Shown one piece after another: positions 8,173 through 16,419 of a stretch of DNA of 64,000 bases (the first letter of the stretch is position 1; every line of letters starts with the position of its first letter). The DNA lies in contig JADJDQ010000003.1 of assembly GCA_016702605.1 (NCBI GenBank), forward strand, positions 423,501 to 487,500, read 5' to 3'. The DNA comes from Candidatus Intricatilinea gracilis. GTDB taxonomy: Bacteria; Pseudomonadota; Gammaproteobacteria; Burkholderiales; Burkholderiaceae_C. The notes beneath the pieces are model-generated. The model did not search any database. It was not told the DNA's origin and saw nothing but the letters and a program-made list of their open reading frames with translations. Both the position numbers and the translations under genes were made by a program.

Positions 8173-8952
8173 ATGCCCCTGCTCCAGATCGAACACACCG
8201 GCGATGTCGGCATCGTCATGCTCGACAACGCCGCGCGCCGCAACGCGCTCAGCCGCGAGATGGTGGACGAGATCATTGCGGCGCTCACAACGTTTGCGCA
8301 GCAGCGGGTGCGCGCCGTCATCCTGCGCGCCGCGCCGCACAGCACGGTCTGGTCTGCCGGCCATGACGTGCACGAGCTGCCGCTGTCGGGCCGCGACCCG
8401 CTGGGCTGGGACGACCCGCTGCGTTACCTGATTCGCGAGATCGAGAACTTCAGCGCGCCGGTGATCGCCATGATCGAAGGCAGCGTGTGGGGTGGCGCCT
8501 GCGAGACGGTGTTCGCCTGCGACCTGATCATTGCCGCGCCGGGCGCCACCTTTGCCATCACACCGGCCCGGCTGGGTGTGCCGTACAACATCGCGGGCAT
8601 GTTGACCTTCCTGAACGGCTCGAACATGCGCATCGCCAAGGAGATGGCGTTCACCGCCAAACCCGTCAGCGCCAGCCGCGCCGAACGCCTGGGCATGATC
8701 AACCACGTGGTGCCGGCCGACGAGATCGAGGCCTTCTGCCGCACCATGGCCAACGACATCGCCGCCAACGCACCGCTCAGCATCTCGGTGATGAAGGAGC
8801 AGCTGCGCATCCTGGCCGGCGCCCACCCGATGTCCCCGCAAGGCTTCGAACGTATCCAGGGCCTGCGCCGGCTGGTCTACGACAGCGAGGACTACATCGA
8901 AGGCATCAAGGCGTTCAAGGAAAAGCGCAAGCCGAAGTTCACGGGGGAGTGA
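8173..8952 (+). CDS. scpB: Methylmalonyl-CoA decarboxylase
   Basis: A 259-residue crotonase-fold enzyme matching E. coli ScpB (YgfG), which decarboxylates methylmalonyl-CoA to propionyl-CoA. Distinctive matches are SAGHDVHELP, GRDPLGWDDPLR, IEGSVWGGACE and the C-terminal run YDSEDYIEGIKAFKEKRKPK, which set it apart from ordinary enoyl-CoA hydratases. ATG 8173 gives the family length (261 in E. coli). The mutase (scpA), G-protein chaperone and CoA transferase that accompany it in E. coli are absent from this window, so it appears as a lone gene. It is followed by a convergent toxin-antitoxin pair. Confidence 0.92.
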   Translation: MPLLQIEHTGDVGIVMLDNAARRNALSREMVDEIIAALTTFAQQRVRAVILRAAPHSTVWSAGHDVHELPLSGRDPLGWDDPLRYLIREIENFSAPVIAMIEGSVWGGACETVFACDLIIAAPGATFAITPARLGVPYNIAGMLTFLNGSNMRIAKEMAFTAKPVSASRAERLGMINHVVPADEIEAFCRTMANDIAANAPLSISVMKEQLRILAGAHPMSPQGFERIQGLRRLVYDSEDYIEGIKAFKEKRKPKFTGE

Positions 8953-8988
8953 CGAGGAGTCGAATCCAACAGGGCCAACGCACTGATG

Positions 8989-9294
8989 TCAAACATCCGG
9001 CCCTTGCTGGCGGCTCTCGTGCCAGAAGGCCACCACGTCCAGAGACTGGCCCTGGATGCGGTAGTAGACAAAGTAGCGAACACGCGCAAGGTAGAGGCGA
9101 CGCACGTCGTGGTTTCGCGCGTTCTCGACCTTGCTGCCGATACCGGGCTGAAGCAAGAGCACTCGCAGCGCACCTTGCAGATCGGCTCGAATCGCTCCAG
9201 GCGCCGCCGGCCGGTGTTCACTCCACCAAACGGCAGCCTGCTCGATCTGACGCGCTGCACGCGGCTTGATCCGAACCTCGAGCGCCACGATCAC
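8989..9294 (-). CDS. ParE/RelE-superfamily toxin
   Basis: A 101-residue basic protein with the ParE/RelE fold pattern: an N-terminal strand (LEVRIKPRAARQIEQAAVWW), a long helical hairpin with WSEHRPAAPGAIRADLQGAL, and C-terminal strands RRLYLARVRYFVYYRI and LDVVAFWHESR. Its ATG overlaps the antitoxin stop as ATGA (9291-9294), the usual tight coupling. Members of the family poison gyrase or cleave mRNA; which applies here cannot be told from sequence. Confidence 0.85.
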   Translation of the reverse strand: MIVALEVRIKPRAARQIEQAAVWWSEHRPAAPGAIRADLQGALRVLLLQPGIGSKVENARNHDVRRLYLARVRYFVYYRIQGQSLDVVAFWHESRQQGPDV

Positions 9295-9512
9295 CCGTAC
9301 TTGCGCAGGCTTTCCAGAAACACATCCGCCGCGACACCTGGCTCGTTGTCCGCGTCGTCGAGTGCCTCTTCCAGCTCGGCTTGAAGCGAGGGCGGGAGCC
9401 GCACCGTCGTCGCCGAGTCATCCGCAAAGACAGTGACCATCGCCCCTTCAGGAAGAGCAACCCCTTCGAAGACAACCTTGCCGTCGATAACTTGTCCAGT
9501 GGCGACTTGCAT
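9291..9512 (-). CDS. Type II antitoxin partner of the ParE/RelE-like toxin
   Basis: A 73-residue acidic protein directly upstream of the toxin and overlapping it by four bases. The N-terminus (TGQVIDGKVVFEGVALPEG) forms a small beta module, and the C-terminal half (LQAELEEALDDADNEPGVAADVFLESLRKY) is acidic and helical, suited to wrap the toxin. It is annotated as antitoxin from size, charge and operon position rather than a strong motif. An inverted repeat 28 bases upstream is a plausible autoregulatory operator. Confidence 0.8.
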   Translation of the reverse strand: MQVATGQVIDGKVVFEGVALPEGAMVTVFADDSATTVRLPPSLQAELEEALDDADNEPGVAADVFLESLRKYG

Positions 9513-9539
9513 GGCGTGATCCTATCGCTCAATGGTACT

Positions 9540-9559
9540 CAAGGCGCAATCTCGCCTTG
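9540..9559. promoter_or_regulatory. Inverted repeat, candidate toxin-antitoxin operator
   Basis: CAAGGCG (9540-9546) and CGCCTTG (9553-9559) form a perfect 7-base inverted repeat with a six-base centre, 28 bases upstream of the antitoxin start. Type II pairs usually bind such palindromes to repress themselves. It could alternatively be a small hairpin for the convergent side. Confidence 0.4.
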
Positions 9560-9671
9560 CAGCACCGAATACATCCAGTAGTCCGCCGGCTGGCCGCGCA
9601 CCAGTCAGGCATCGTAACCAGACGCGCCGTGCCGCTCGACAGGCAGGGCGGACACGCTAGCCGAGCACTGA

Positions 9672-10154
9672 TCAGCCGAGGTCGAGACTGCGCGATGGCC
9701 TGGGCGCAAGCTTCATCGCCTGAATCGCAATGCCATGGGTGACATGAGCCGGGCCGGCCAGCTCGAAGCCGAAGCGGCGATACACCGGCACCGCGTGGAG
9801 CGACGCATTGACGGTAAACCCGCGCTCGGCGCCCAGGCCGCCCGCCTGCTGCCTGGCGTGCTGCCACAAGCGCTTCGCCAATCCCTGGCGCTGGTACGCG
9901 AGGTCGACATACAGATTGAACAGATGCGTCGTGTCGCGCAGTGCGACCACCCCGGCCAGCCTGGCGCAATCACGCGCCACGGTAAAGCGGTAGCGCTCGT
10001 CGGCCAGATACCCTGCCAGTGCCGTGGTCGACAACGAATCCCAGAACGGTCTGGTCTCTGGCGCGGCGGGGTCGGCACCGAGCTGCGCGGCCAGCGAGCG
10101 CACCAGCCCGGCAATATCGTCGGCGTCATCCACAGTGGCAGAAATCAATTGCAT
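9672..10154 (-). CDS. GNAT-family N-acetyltransferase
   Basis: A 160-residue acetyltransferase. The acetyl-CoA binding motif is seen in LYVDLAYQRQGLAKRLW (the Q/R-x-x-G-x-A pattern) and the C-terminal strand-helix in NASLHAVPVYRRFGFELAGP. The substrate cannot be predicted. I chose the ATG at 10154 (MQLISATVDDADD), where the conserved N-terminal strand begins; a TTG at 10169 would add five residues. It is separated from the toxin-antitoxin pair by about 160 bases. Confidence 0.88.
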   Translation of the reverse strand: MQLISATVDDADDIAGLVRSLAAQLGADPAAPETRPFWDSLSTTALAGYLADERYRFTVARDCARLAGVVALRDTTHLFNLYVDLAYQRQGLAKRLWQHARQQAGGLGAERGFTVNASLHAVPVYRRFGFELAGPAHVTHGIAIQAMKLAPRPSRSLDLG

Positions 10155-10383
10155 GGCTGTTGCACCCAAACTATGAGACCAGTAGCGTCATCACGCATTT
10201 CCTATAGGCAGAGCATCAGTCCTCGACGTGAATCTCGGCATGGGGCGTGCGTCGCCGGGATTGGCGTGGGCAATATGCATCGTGGAAAGTTGGGATCGTC
10301 GGCCGGGCTCGATGGTTCGCGGGCCGAGATTTGCGACCTGATACGGTGCTGGCGGACACGGGGCTCGCGCGATGTTAAGGACC

Positions 10384-11088
10384 TCACTTCGGCCCGGTAC
10401 GATTTGCGTCCACATTGCTGTTGTCGTGGCGCCGCCTCTCAATTTCATCGGCTCGGCGCTTTGCCTCTTCAACAATTACGCCAGCAAACGCGCCCCCAGC
10501 GCCGAAAACTACCCACAGAGGAACACCAATTGCACCGCCAAGCGCCGCGATGCCGGCCCCTTGGCCGGAGAAAACCAACGCCGCCGCCGCTGCGGCGGAC
10601 AATGCCAAACGCTCTGGCAACCCACGCTCATCCCATCCAATTCTTTTTATCTCACTGCCGAGGAATGAAATGAAGGGGAGAATGGCCCCTGACTTTATCG
10701 TCAGCTGTATTGCCTTTGTTGCTTTTTCTAGTGGCGACATGTTGGCTGCACGCAAGGCAACCAATTGAAATGCCCAATACTGAAGCGCAGCAAGTTCTTC
10801 AGGCGTAGCTTGTTCAACATATGCGGAAACAAGTTGGCGCCCTTGAGTAGAATCTTCAGGTCGTGTTTGCATTGCCCGCTCTGTCCCACTCGCACGACGG
10901 ACCAATTTCTTGGCTTTGCATTTTGAACACCGAAACCGCCCGAGATCGGAATCATATAATATTTTTGGTGTGCGGTCAGGGAAAAATTCCTCGCATACAG
11001 CATCAAGCCACAAAGCCGACATCACTCGCTCGTGACAGCAATTACAACATATAAGCCTGTCGTAGGGTTGAATGCTTCCAATGTTCAT
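10384..11088 (-). CDS. Orphan zinc-ribbon and membrane-anchored protein
   Basis: I do not recognise this 234-residue protein. The N-terminus has two CxxC pairs, LICCNCCHERV (about residues 13-23) and FRCSKCKAKK (about 50-60), suggesting a zinc ribbon. The middle is helical, and the C-terminal third contains glycine/alanine-rich hydrophobic stretches (LALSAAAAAALVFSGQGAG and a following GVPLWVVFGAGGAFAGVIV) that look like one or two membrane helices, followed by a charged tail. The base composition is clearly more AT-rich than the neighbours, suggesting transfer. ATG 11088 was chosen; an in-frame ATG at 11172 would add 28 residues. Neither start has a good ribosome site. Confidence 0.65.
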   Translation of the reverse strand: MNIGSIQPYDRLICCNCCHERVMSALWLDAVCEEFFPDRTPKILYDSDLGRFRCSKCKAKKLVRRASGTERAMQTRPEDSTQGRQLVSAYVEQATPEELAALQYWAFQLVALRAANMSPLEKATKAIQLTIKSGAILPFISFLGSEIKRIGWDERGLPERLALSAAAAAALVFSGQGAGIAALGGAIGVPLWVVFGAGGAFAGVIVEEAKRRADEIERRRHDNSNVDANRTGPK

Positions 11089-11303
11089 GGTGCGCGCTGT
11101 GTTTGGATTATCTCGTAGATATTTATTGCAATTCAGTCGCGATGGAATTGCGGCTGAAAAAATAGCTGACATCGCTAGTAAATTGCAACCAAGTACTCTT
11201 CAAAATGCGGAAAGTACTCTTCCAGATCATCACTCAGTACGACTCATTCTCGGGAAAACAACATTAAAACAATGAGGGCAACACCTTATAACACTGGCAA
11301 TCA

Positions 11304-11924
11304 CTAGAAACTTATGTCGTCGCTCAGGTCATCCTGCTCATTTAATTGAGATCGACCCGCCGCTGATTTTTGATTGTAGCCTGGGGTGATGGATTTCTTC
11401 TCACTTGCGTGCCTCTCCTCAAAGAATGAAGCCAGAACCTCTGTGTACCTCTCAAAATCTGAGTCAGGGTCGCCGACTGCGTCGTGTATATACCCCTCAA
11501 GACACAGGCCTTTCAATTCATCGACTTGAGTAACTCCTTTTGCCCGACCAACATGCAGATAATCAAGGATGGAAAGCGCTTGTTTTCCAGCCTCTATCAT
11601 TTGCTCCATCTCTGTTTGAAACTTTTCTTGTGCAAGGTGAATGTCAGAAATCAAGGCATCATGGCTGTCGAGTTCACCTTGATAGTTACTCCAATCAGCG
11701 TCGGCTGCAGCGAGATCCCACTTAATGCCCTCATTGAGCCAGCGATCGGACTTCGAAATCAGGAAGTTACTGCTATTGATTCGAATTTCAACTAGCTCTG
11801 GCACTCTTTGCTTAAAGATTTCCAATGTCTTCTCTGCGCAAACTTCGAGAACTGTGTTTGGAAGCATACCTTCGCAAATCATTTGTTCGACAACAGTTGC
11901 CAGAATTGCTTTTAGTGCATACAT
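11304..11924 (-). CDS. Orphan hydrophilic protein, function unknown
   Basis: An unrecognised 206-residue protein, acidic and largely helical, without signal peptide or membrane segments. The part from about 100 to 150 (HLAQEKFQTEMEQMIEAGKQ) could form a coiled coil, and the C-terminus is disordered-looking and acidic (NEQDDLSDDISF). It lies in the same AT-richer patch as, and co-directional with, the zinc-ribbon protein, 215 bases upstream of it, so the two may be one transferred unit. ATG 11924 (MYALKAILATVVEQ) was chosen; the frame is open further upstream to 12011 but without convincing sequence. Confidence 0.6.
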   Translation of the reverse strand: MYALKAILATVVEQMICEGMLPNTVLEVCAEKTLEIFKQRVPELVEIRINSSNFLISKSDRWLNEGIKWDLAAADADWSNYQGELDSHDALISDIHLAQEKFQTEMEQMIEAGKQALSILDYLHVGRAKGVTQVDELKGLCLEGYIHDAVGDPDSDFERYTEVLASFFEERHASEKKSITPGYNQKSAAGRSQLNEQDDLSDDISF

Positions 11925-12315
11925 GGATTTTTGTCTTAATGCAATGCAGTTTGATTTGACGTATATCTGCCCAGCAAGTAACCGACCCGGGTGTACCTCG
12001 TGGGCCGGCACGACAGGATATTCACGCAGGGCATGTTAGGCAAGTATTCCCTTAATGTGTTGCGTCGGCACCTCTTTCCATTTGGGGCCGCGGCGACTTG
12101 GGCTATCCAAGTTTCAGCAGCTTGCGAGCGCGACTAGTCGGGAATGCGTCTATCGTTCAGCGTTGGCTGTTCGAGTGGATTCGAGCCTGTCGAATGGTCC
12201 AGCCCAGCAAAGATCGCAACGCTGCACTAGATTCGCCTGCTTGGCCCCGCTTCCCAGAGTGCGCCAAGTCCATCCTGAACAAGACCACGCGCCGATTCAC
12301 TACCCCTCCGAACAA
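11925..12315. other. Intergenic region between the AT-rich orphan gene and the glutathione transferase
   Basis: About 390 bases without a convincing gene. Composition returns from AT-rich to GC-rich across it. The only structure noticed is a short perfect inverted repeat, ATTCGA (12179-12184) and TCGAAT (12190-12195), 120 bases upstream of the transferase start. It presumably holds the promoters of both divergent genes. Confidence 0.4.
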
Positions 12316-13029
12316 ATGACAAGCCCACTCACCCCCTACCACATCACCCGCAAATGGCCCGCCCGGCACCCGGATCGCCTGCAGCTCTATTCGCTGCCCA
12401 CGCCCAACGGCGTGAAGGTGTCGATCATGCTGGAGGAGACGGGCCTCGCCTACGAGCCGCATCTGGTGCGCTTCGATGCCAACGATCAGCTGTCGCCGGA
12501 GTTTTTGTCGCTGAACCCGAACAACAAGATTCCGGCGATCCTGGATCCGGCGGGGCCGGGCGGCCAGCCGCTGGCGTTGTTCGAGTCGGGCGCGATCCTG
12601 GTGTATCTGGCGGACAAGACCGGGCAGCTGCTGGCGCCTGAGGGGGCGGCGCGGTACGAGGCGCTGCAGTGGCTGATGTTCCAGATGGGTGGCGTGGGGC
12701 CGATGTTTGGCCAGCTCGGCTTCTTCCACAAGTTCGCCGGCAAGGACTATGAGGACAAGCGCCCGCGCGACCGCTATGTGGCCGAGTCGCGCCGGCTGCT
12801 GGCGGTGCTGGACAAACATCTGGCCGGGTGCGAGTGGCTGGTGGACGGTGGCTATTCGATCGCGGACATCGCCACCTGGCCGTGGGTGAACAACCTGATC
12901 GGCTTTTACGGCGCGGGTGATCTGGTGGGGGTTGGCGATTTCGCGCAGGTGCAGCGGGTGCTCGCGGCGTTCATGGCGCGGCCGGCCGTGCAGCGCGGCT
13001 TGACGATACCGGCGCGGCCGGCAAACTGA
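12316..13029 (+). CDS. Glutathione S-transferase, Nu-class YfcG-like
   Basis: A 237-residue glutathione transferase. The thioredoxin-like N-domain has LQLYSLPTPNGVKVSIMLEE, where the TPNG turn is typical of the Nu class (YfcG/YghU), and NPNNKIPAILDP with the cis-Pro; LFESGAILVYLADKTGQ follows. The helical C-domain carries YSIADIATWPWV. Nu-class members act mainly as glutathione-dependent disulfide reductases, which fits the glutathione reductase gene 25 bases downstream and suggests a two-gene thiol-redox operon. ATG 12316 gives the usual length. Confidence 0.9.
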   Translation: MTSPLTPYHITRKWPARHPDRLQLYSLPTPNGVKVSIMLEETGLAYEPHLVRFDANDQLSPEFLSLNPNNKIPAILDPAGPGGQPLALFESGAILVYLADKTGQLLAPEGAARYEALQWLMFQMGGVGPMFGQLGFFHKFAGKDYEDKRPRDRYVAESRRLLAVLDKHLAGCEWLVDGGYSIADIATWPWVNNLIGFYGAGDLVGVGDFAQVQRVLAAFMARPAVQRGLTIPARPAN

Positions 13030-13054
13030 CCATCCATCTCGACAGGGGCACGCC

Positions 13055-14443
13055 ATGAACGGCGACAACAACTACGACCTCATCGTCATCGGCGCGGGCT
13101 CGGGCGGCGTGGCCGCCTCGCGGCGGGCGGCGGCGCATGGCGCCAAGGTGACCATCGTCGAGGCCGACCGGGTGGGCGGCACCTGCGTGATTCGCGGCTG
13201 TGTGCCCAAGAAACTCTTCATGTACGCGGCCGGTCTAGGCGCGGCGCTGGCAGAGGCAGGCGGCTACGGCTGGGCAGACGTGACCGGGCGCTTCGAGATG
13301 GCCCGCTGGGCCGACGCCAAGGCGGCCGAGACGGCGCGGCTCGAAGCCATCTACCGCGGCATGCTGGCCGACTCGGGTGTGACGCTGATCAGCGGGCGGG
13401 CGAAGCTGCTGGCTCCGGATCGGGTGGCCGTGGGCGAACGGCACCTGCGCACTGGCCATGTGTTGATCGCCACCGGTGGCTGGCCGTCGACCAACGCCCT
13501 GCCCGGCCTGGCGGCGGCGATGACGTCCAACGAACTGCTCGACCTGCGCGAGTTGCCGGCCAGCCTGCTGGTGATCGGCGGCGGCTACATCGCGGTGGAG
13601 TTCGCCAGCATCCTGGCCGGGCTGGGTGTGGCGGTGACGCTGGCCTACCGCGCCGAGTTGCCGCTGCGCGGCTTCGATGCCGACCTGCGCAGCCGGCTGG
13701 CGCAGGCACTGGTGCAGCGCGGCATCACACTCGCCTCGGGTGTGGCCCTGACGGCGCTCGAGCACGACTCCACCACTGGCCGCTACACGCTGGTGCGCGC
13801 CGATGGATCGCGCTTCCAGGCCGCAGCCGCGCTCAATGCCACGGGCCGGCGTCCCAACACGGCCGGGCTGGGGCTGGCGGACGTGGGTGTGGCAGTCGAT
13901 GGTCACGGTGCCATCCGTGTCGACGCCGACAGCCGCAGCAATGTGGCCGGGGTCTGGGCGGTGGGCGACGTGACGAACCGCGTCAACCTCACGCCGGTGG
14001 CGATTGCCGAAGGCCGCGCCTTTGCCGACAGCGTGTTCGGCCATCGCCCGACGCGGGTCGACCACCGCCTGGTGGCCAGTGCGGTGTTCACCGATCCACC
14101 CAGCGCCACGGTGGGGCTCACCGAGGCCGACGCTGCCAAGCTCGGCCCGGTGGACGTCTACGAGTCCGACTTCCGCCCCATGAAGACCGCGTTCGTGGGC
14201 AGCCCGGCGCGCAGCTACATGAAGCTCGTCGTCGACGGCCTGAACGAGCGGGTGCTGGGCATCCACATGATCGGCGCCGACGCGCCCGAGATCGTGCAGA
14301 GCCTGGCCGTGGCGCTGACCTGCGGCGCCACCAAGCGCGATTTCGACCGCACACTGGCCGTGCACCCGACGGCGGCCGAGGAGTTCATGCTGATGCGTGA
14401 GCCCAGGCGCCGGCTGGGCCGGACACCGGCACCTACTGCCTGA
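13055..14443 (+). CDS. gor: Glutathione-disulfide reductase
   Basis: A 462-residue FAD- and NADPH-dependent flavoprotein that reduces GSSG in the cytoplasm. The FAD fold is DLIVIGAGSGGVAASRRAA; the redox-active disulfide is C44/C49 in GGTCVIRGCVPKK; the NADPH domain has VIGGGYIAVEFASILAGLG; the FAD-binding GVWAVGDVTNRVNLTPVA and the catalytic His-Glu in HPTAAEEFM complete it. Length and motifs match Gor rather than lipoamide dehydrogenase. AGGGG precedes the ATG. It is probably co-transcribed with the upstream glutathione transferase. Confidence 0.95.
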   Translation: MNGDNNYDLIVIGAGSGGVAASRRAAAHGAKVTIVEADRVGGTCVIRGCVPKKLFMYAAGLGAALAEAGGYGWADVTGRFEMARWADAKAAETARLEAIYRGMLADSGVTLISGRAKLLAPDRVAVGERHLRTGHVLIATGGWPSTNALPGLAAAMTSNELLDLRELPASLLVIGGGYIAVEFASILAGLGVAVTLAYRAELPLRGFDADLRSRLAQALVQRGITLASGVALTALEHDSTTGRYTLVRADGSRFQAAAALNATGRRPNTAGLGLADVGVAVDGHGAIRVDADSRSNVAGVWAVGDVTNRVNLTPVAIAEGRAFADSVFGHRPTRVDHRLVASAVFTDPPSATVGLTEADAAKLGPVDVYESDFRPMKTAFVGSPARSYMKLVVDGLNERVLGIHMIGADAPEIVQSLAVALTCGATKRDFDRTLAVHPTAAEEFMLMREPRRRLGRTPAPTA

Positions 14444-14530
14444 GCTCTGGCCAGAGAGCCGGCGGCCGCACCTGAGCGCTACCGCACAGACGGCGCCGCC
14501 AAGGCGGCCCAGCATCGCCGGATGGCGCCG

Positions 14531-14555
14531 GGGCCGTCACGCAGGGTGACGGCCC
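14531..14555 (+). terminator. Candidate hairpin terminator after gor
   Basis: A perfect 10-bp stem (GGGCCGTCAC / GTGACGGCCC) with a five-base loop lies 87 bases after the gor stop and 31 bases before the next start codon. There is no T-run, so it may terminate weakly or act as a leader structure of the lipoprotein gene. Confidence 0.5.
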
Positions 14556-14586
14556 GCCTGGGCGCCGAACCACCCGGGGATCAGCA

Positions 14587-16305
14587 ATGCCACTGACAGA
14601 CGACGGCAACCACGGTCGCAGCGAACCATCCGCCGGCCGGCGGCGCCATCTTGCCGCAGCTGTGGCCGTGGGGCTGGCCGCGCTGATGGTCTCCTGCGGT
14701 GGCGGCGACGGGGGCAGCAGCAACAACCAGAACACGGCACCCAGCAAGTTGACCGGCACCTTCTACGGGCCGATCGACAGCCAGGTGACCTTGCAGGTCA
14801 ACGCGGCTGACGATCTGAACGTGCTGGTGCAACCGATCGGCAACGACCCGTACAACGCACAGAACTTCAGTTTTGACCCGCTTCTGTCCAGCGGCTCGGC
14901 CTATCGGGTGAGCATGAAGACCACACCCGCCGGGCAGACCTGTGATGTCTTCAAGGGCGCCACCGGCACCATGCCCGCCGCCACCGGTGCCCTGCACGTG
15001 GGCTGCGAGATCACCGACGACCTGGTGAGCCGCAGCACCACCAACAACGTGTTCGGCAGTTATACCGACGCCAGTGCGCCGGCCGTCGGTGGCGCCAATG
15101 TGCCGATCGGCCGGAGCACGCTGGCCTTTGGTGAAGGGCGCTTCGTCGCCTTCGTGTCGTCGGCGGTCGGTTTGGTCACCGGCACGACCGCCGCCCATCG
15201 ACAGATCTACTGGCGCGACCGCTTCACGGGTGAAACCAAGCTGGTGAGCCTCAATGCTGCGGGCGCCGAAGGTGACGGCGACAGTTTTGCGCCGGCGATC
15301 TCGGCCGACGGGCTGACGGTGGCCTTCGATTCGGCCGCCACCAACCTGGTGGCGAACGACACCAACGGGGTGAGTGATGTCTTTGTGTGGGATGCCCAGG
15401 CGCCCACCGCGGGCGTCGTGCGGGTCAGTGTCGGTGGCGGTCTCGGCGGTGCCGAGGCCAACGGCGCCAGCGTCGAACCCACACTGTCGGGCGACGGCGT
15501 GTTCATCGCGTTTTCGACCAACGCCAGCAACCTCACGTCGGGTGTTGCCGGCACCACCAGCAGCAACATCGTGCTGCGCAATCTGGTGGCCGGCAGCAAC
15601 CGGCTCGTCAGTGCCGACATCGACGGCATCGGCCGGGGTGGGGCCAGGCCGATGTTGTCCGAGGACGGCGGTCGGCTGGTGTTCTGGTCGTTCTCGGCCC
15701 AACTCGTCGGTGGTGATGCCAACGGGCTGTGGGACATCTTCGTGTTCGACGCCAACACCGGTACGAACACCCGCATCAGCCTGGCAAACGGCGGCGCTGA
15801 ACGCAACCAGGGCAACGACAGCGCCAGCCGGGTGGTGGCGCCGGCCATCTCGGGCAACGGCCGCTTCGTCTCCTACGCCACCACGGCGAGCAATGTGGTG
15901 GCGGACGACAGCAACGGCGCGCAGGACGTGTTTGTCGTCGATCTGCTCACCGGCGCGGTGACACGCGCCAGTGTGTCGACCACCGGCGCCGAGGGCAACG
16001 CCGACAGCCCGGTCGGCCAGGGGGAACGTGCACCGCTGTCGTACGACGGCAGCTGGATCGCCTGGTCGACGCTGGCTGGCAACCTGGTCACGACGCCGAG
16101 CAACGTGGCGATGCACAACCTCGTGACCGGTGAGACACGTGTGGTGTCCAACCAGAGCGGCAGTTCGGTCGGCGCACCGGCCTTGTCGCGCGACGGCGGC
16201 TACGTGGTGTTCGGCGCCGGCGTGCCGCTCGACGGTCGATTTGCCACGTCGGGCCTGTTCGCCCACTACACCAACATCGCCAAGTCGTTCTGGTGGCTCG
16301 ACTGA
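14587..16305 (+). CDS. Probable lipoprotein with PD40/TolB-like beta-propeller repeats
   Basis: A 572-residue exported protein. A twin-Arg-like basic start (AGRRRHLAAAVAVGLAALMVS) leads to a likely lipidated cysteine at 37, followed by a Gly/Ser/Asn-rich linker. From about residue 160 there are at least five repeats of the PD40/WD40-like type, each with a strand pattern such as PAISADGLTVAFDSAATNLV then NGVSDVFVWD; others are PTLSGDGVFIAFST, PMLSEDGGRLVFWS, PAISGNGRFVSYAT and PALSRDGGYVVFGA. This predicts a beta-propeller displayed in the envelope, probably for binding rather than catalysis. Its ligand is unknown, and its downstream neighbour is convergent. Confidence 0.8.
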   Translation: MPLTDDGNHGRSEPSAGRRRHLAAAVAVGLAALMVSCGGGDGGSSNNQNTAPSKLTGTFYGPIDSQVTLQVNAADDLNVLVQPIGNDPYNAQNFSFDPLLSSGSAYRVSMKTTPAGQTCDVFKGATGTMPAATGALHVGCEITDDLVSRSTTNNVFGSYTDASAPAVGGANVPIGRSTLAFGEGRFVAFVSSAVGLVTGTTAAHRQIYWRDRFTGETKLVSLNAAGAEGDGDSFAPAISADGLTVAFDSAATNLVANDTNGVSDVFVWDAQAPTAGVVRVSVGGGLGGAEANGASVEPTLSGDGVFIAFSTNASNLTSGVAGTTSSNIVLRNLVAGSNRLVSADIDGIGRGGARPMLSEDGGRLVFWSFSAQLVGGDANGLWDIFVFDANTGTNTRISLANGGAERNQGNDSASRVVAPAISGNGRFVSYATTASNVVADDSNGAQDVFVVDLLTGAVTRASVSTTGAEGNADSPVGQGERAPLSYDGSWIAWSTLAGNLVTTPSNVAMHNLVTGETRVVSNQSGSSVGAPALSRDGGYVVFGAGVPLDGRFATSGLFAHYTNIAKSFWWLD

Positions 16306-16419
16306 GCCAGCGTCGATGACGCCTGCCGCACCTGTCGATCGCGCGCCGGCCCCGTCACACCTTAGGCGCGACGCAGCCGGCGTGATCAACGCGGCGGCAC
16401 CCGTTGCTTCGCCCAGGCC

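Noticed and set aside
10170..10383. Possible short genes between the GNAT gene and the zinc-ribbon gene
   Set aside because: Short open frames on both strands show no start context, composition or motif that would support coding.
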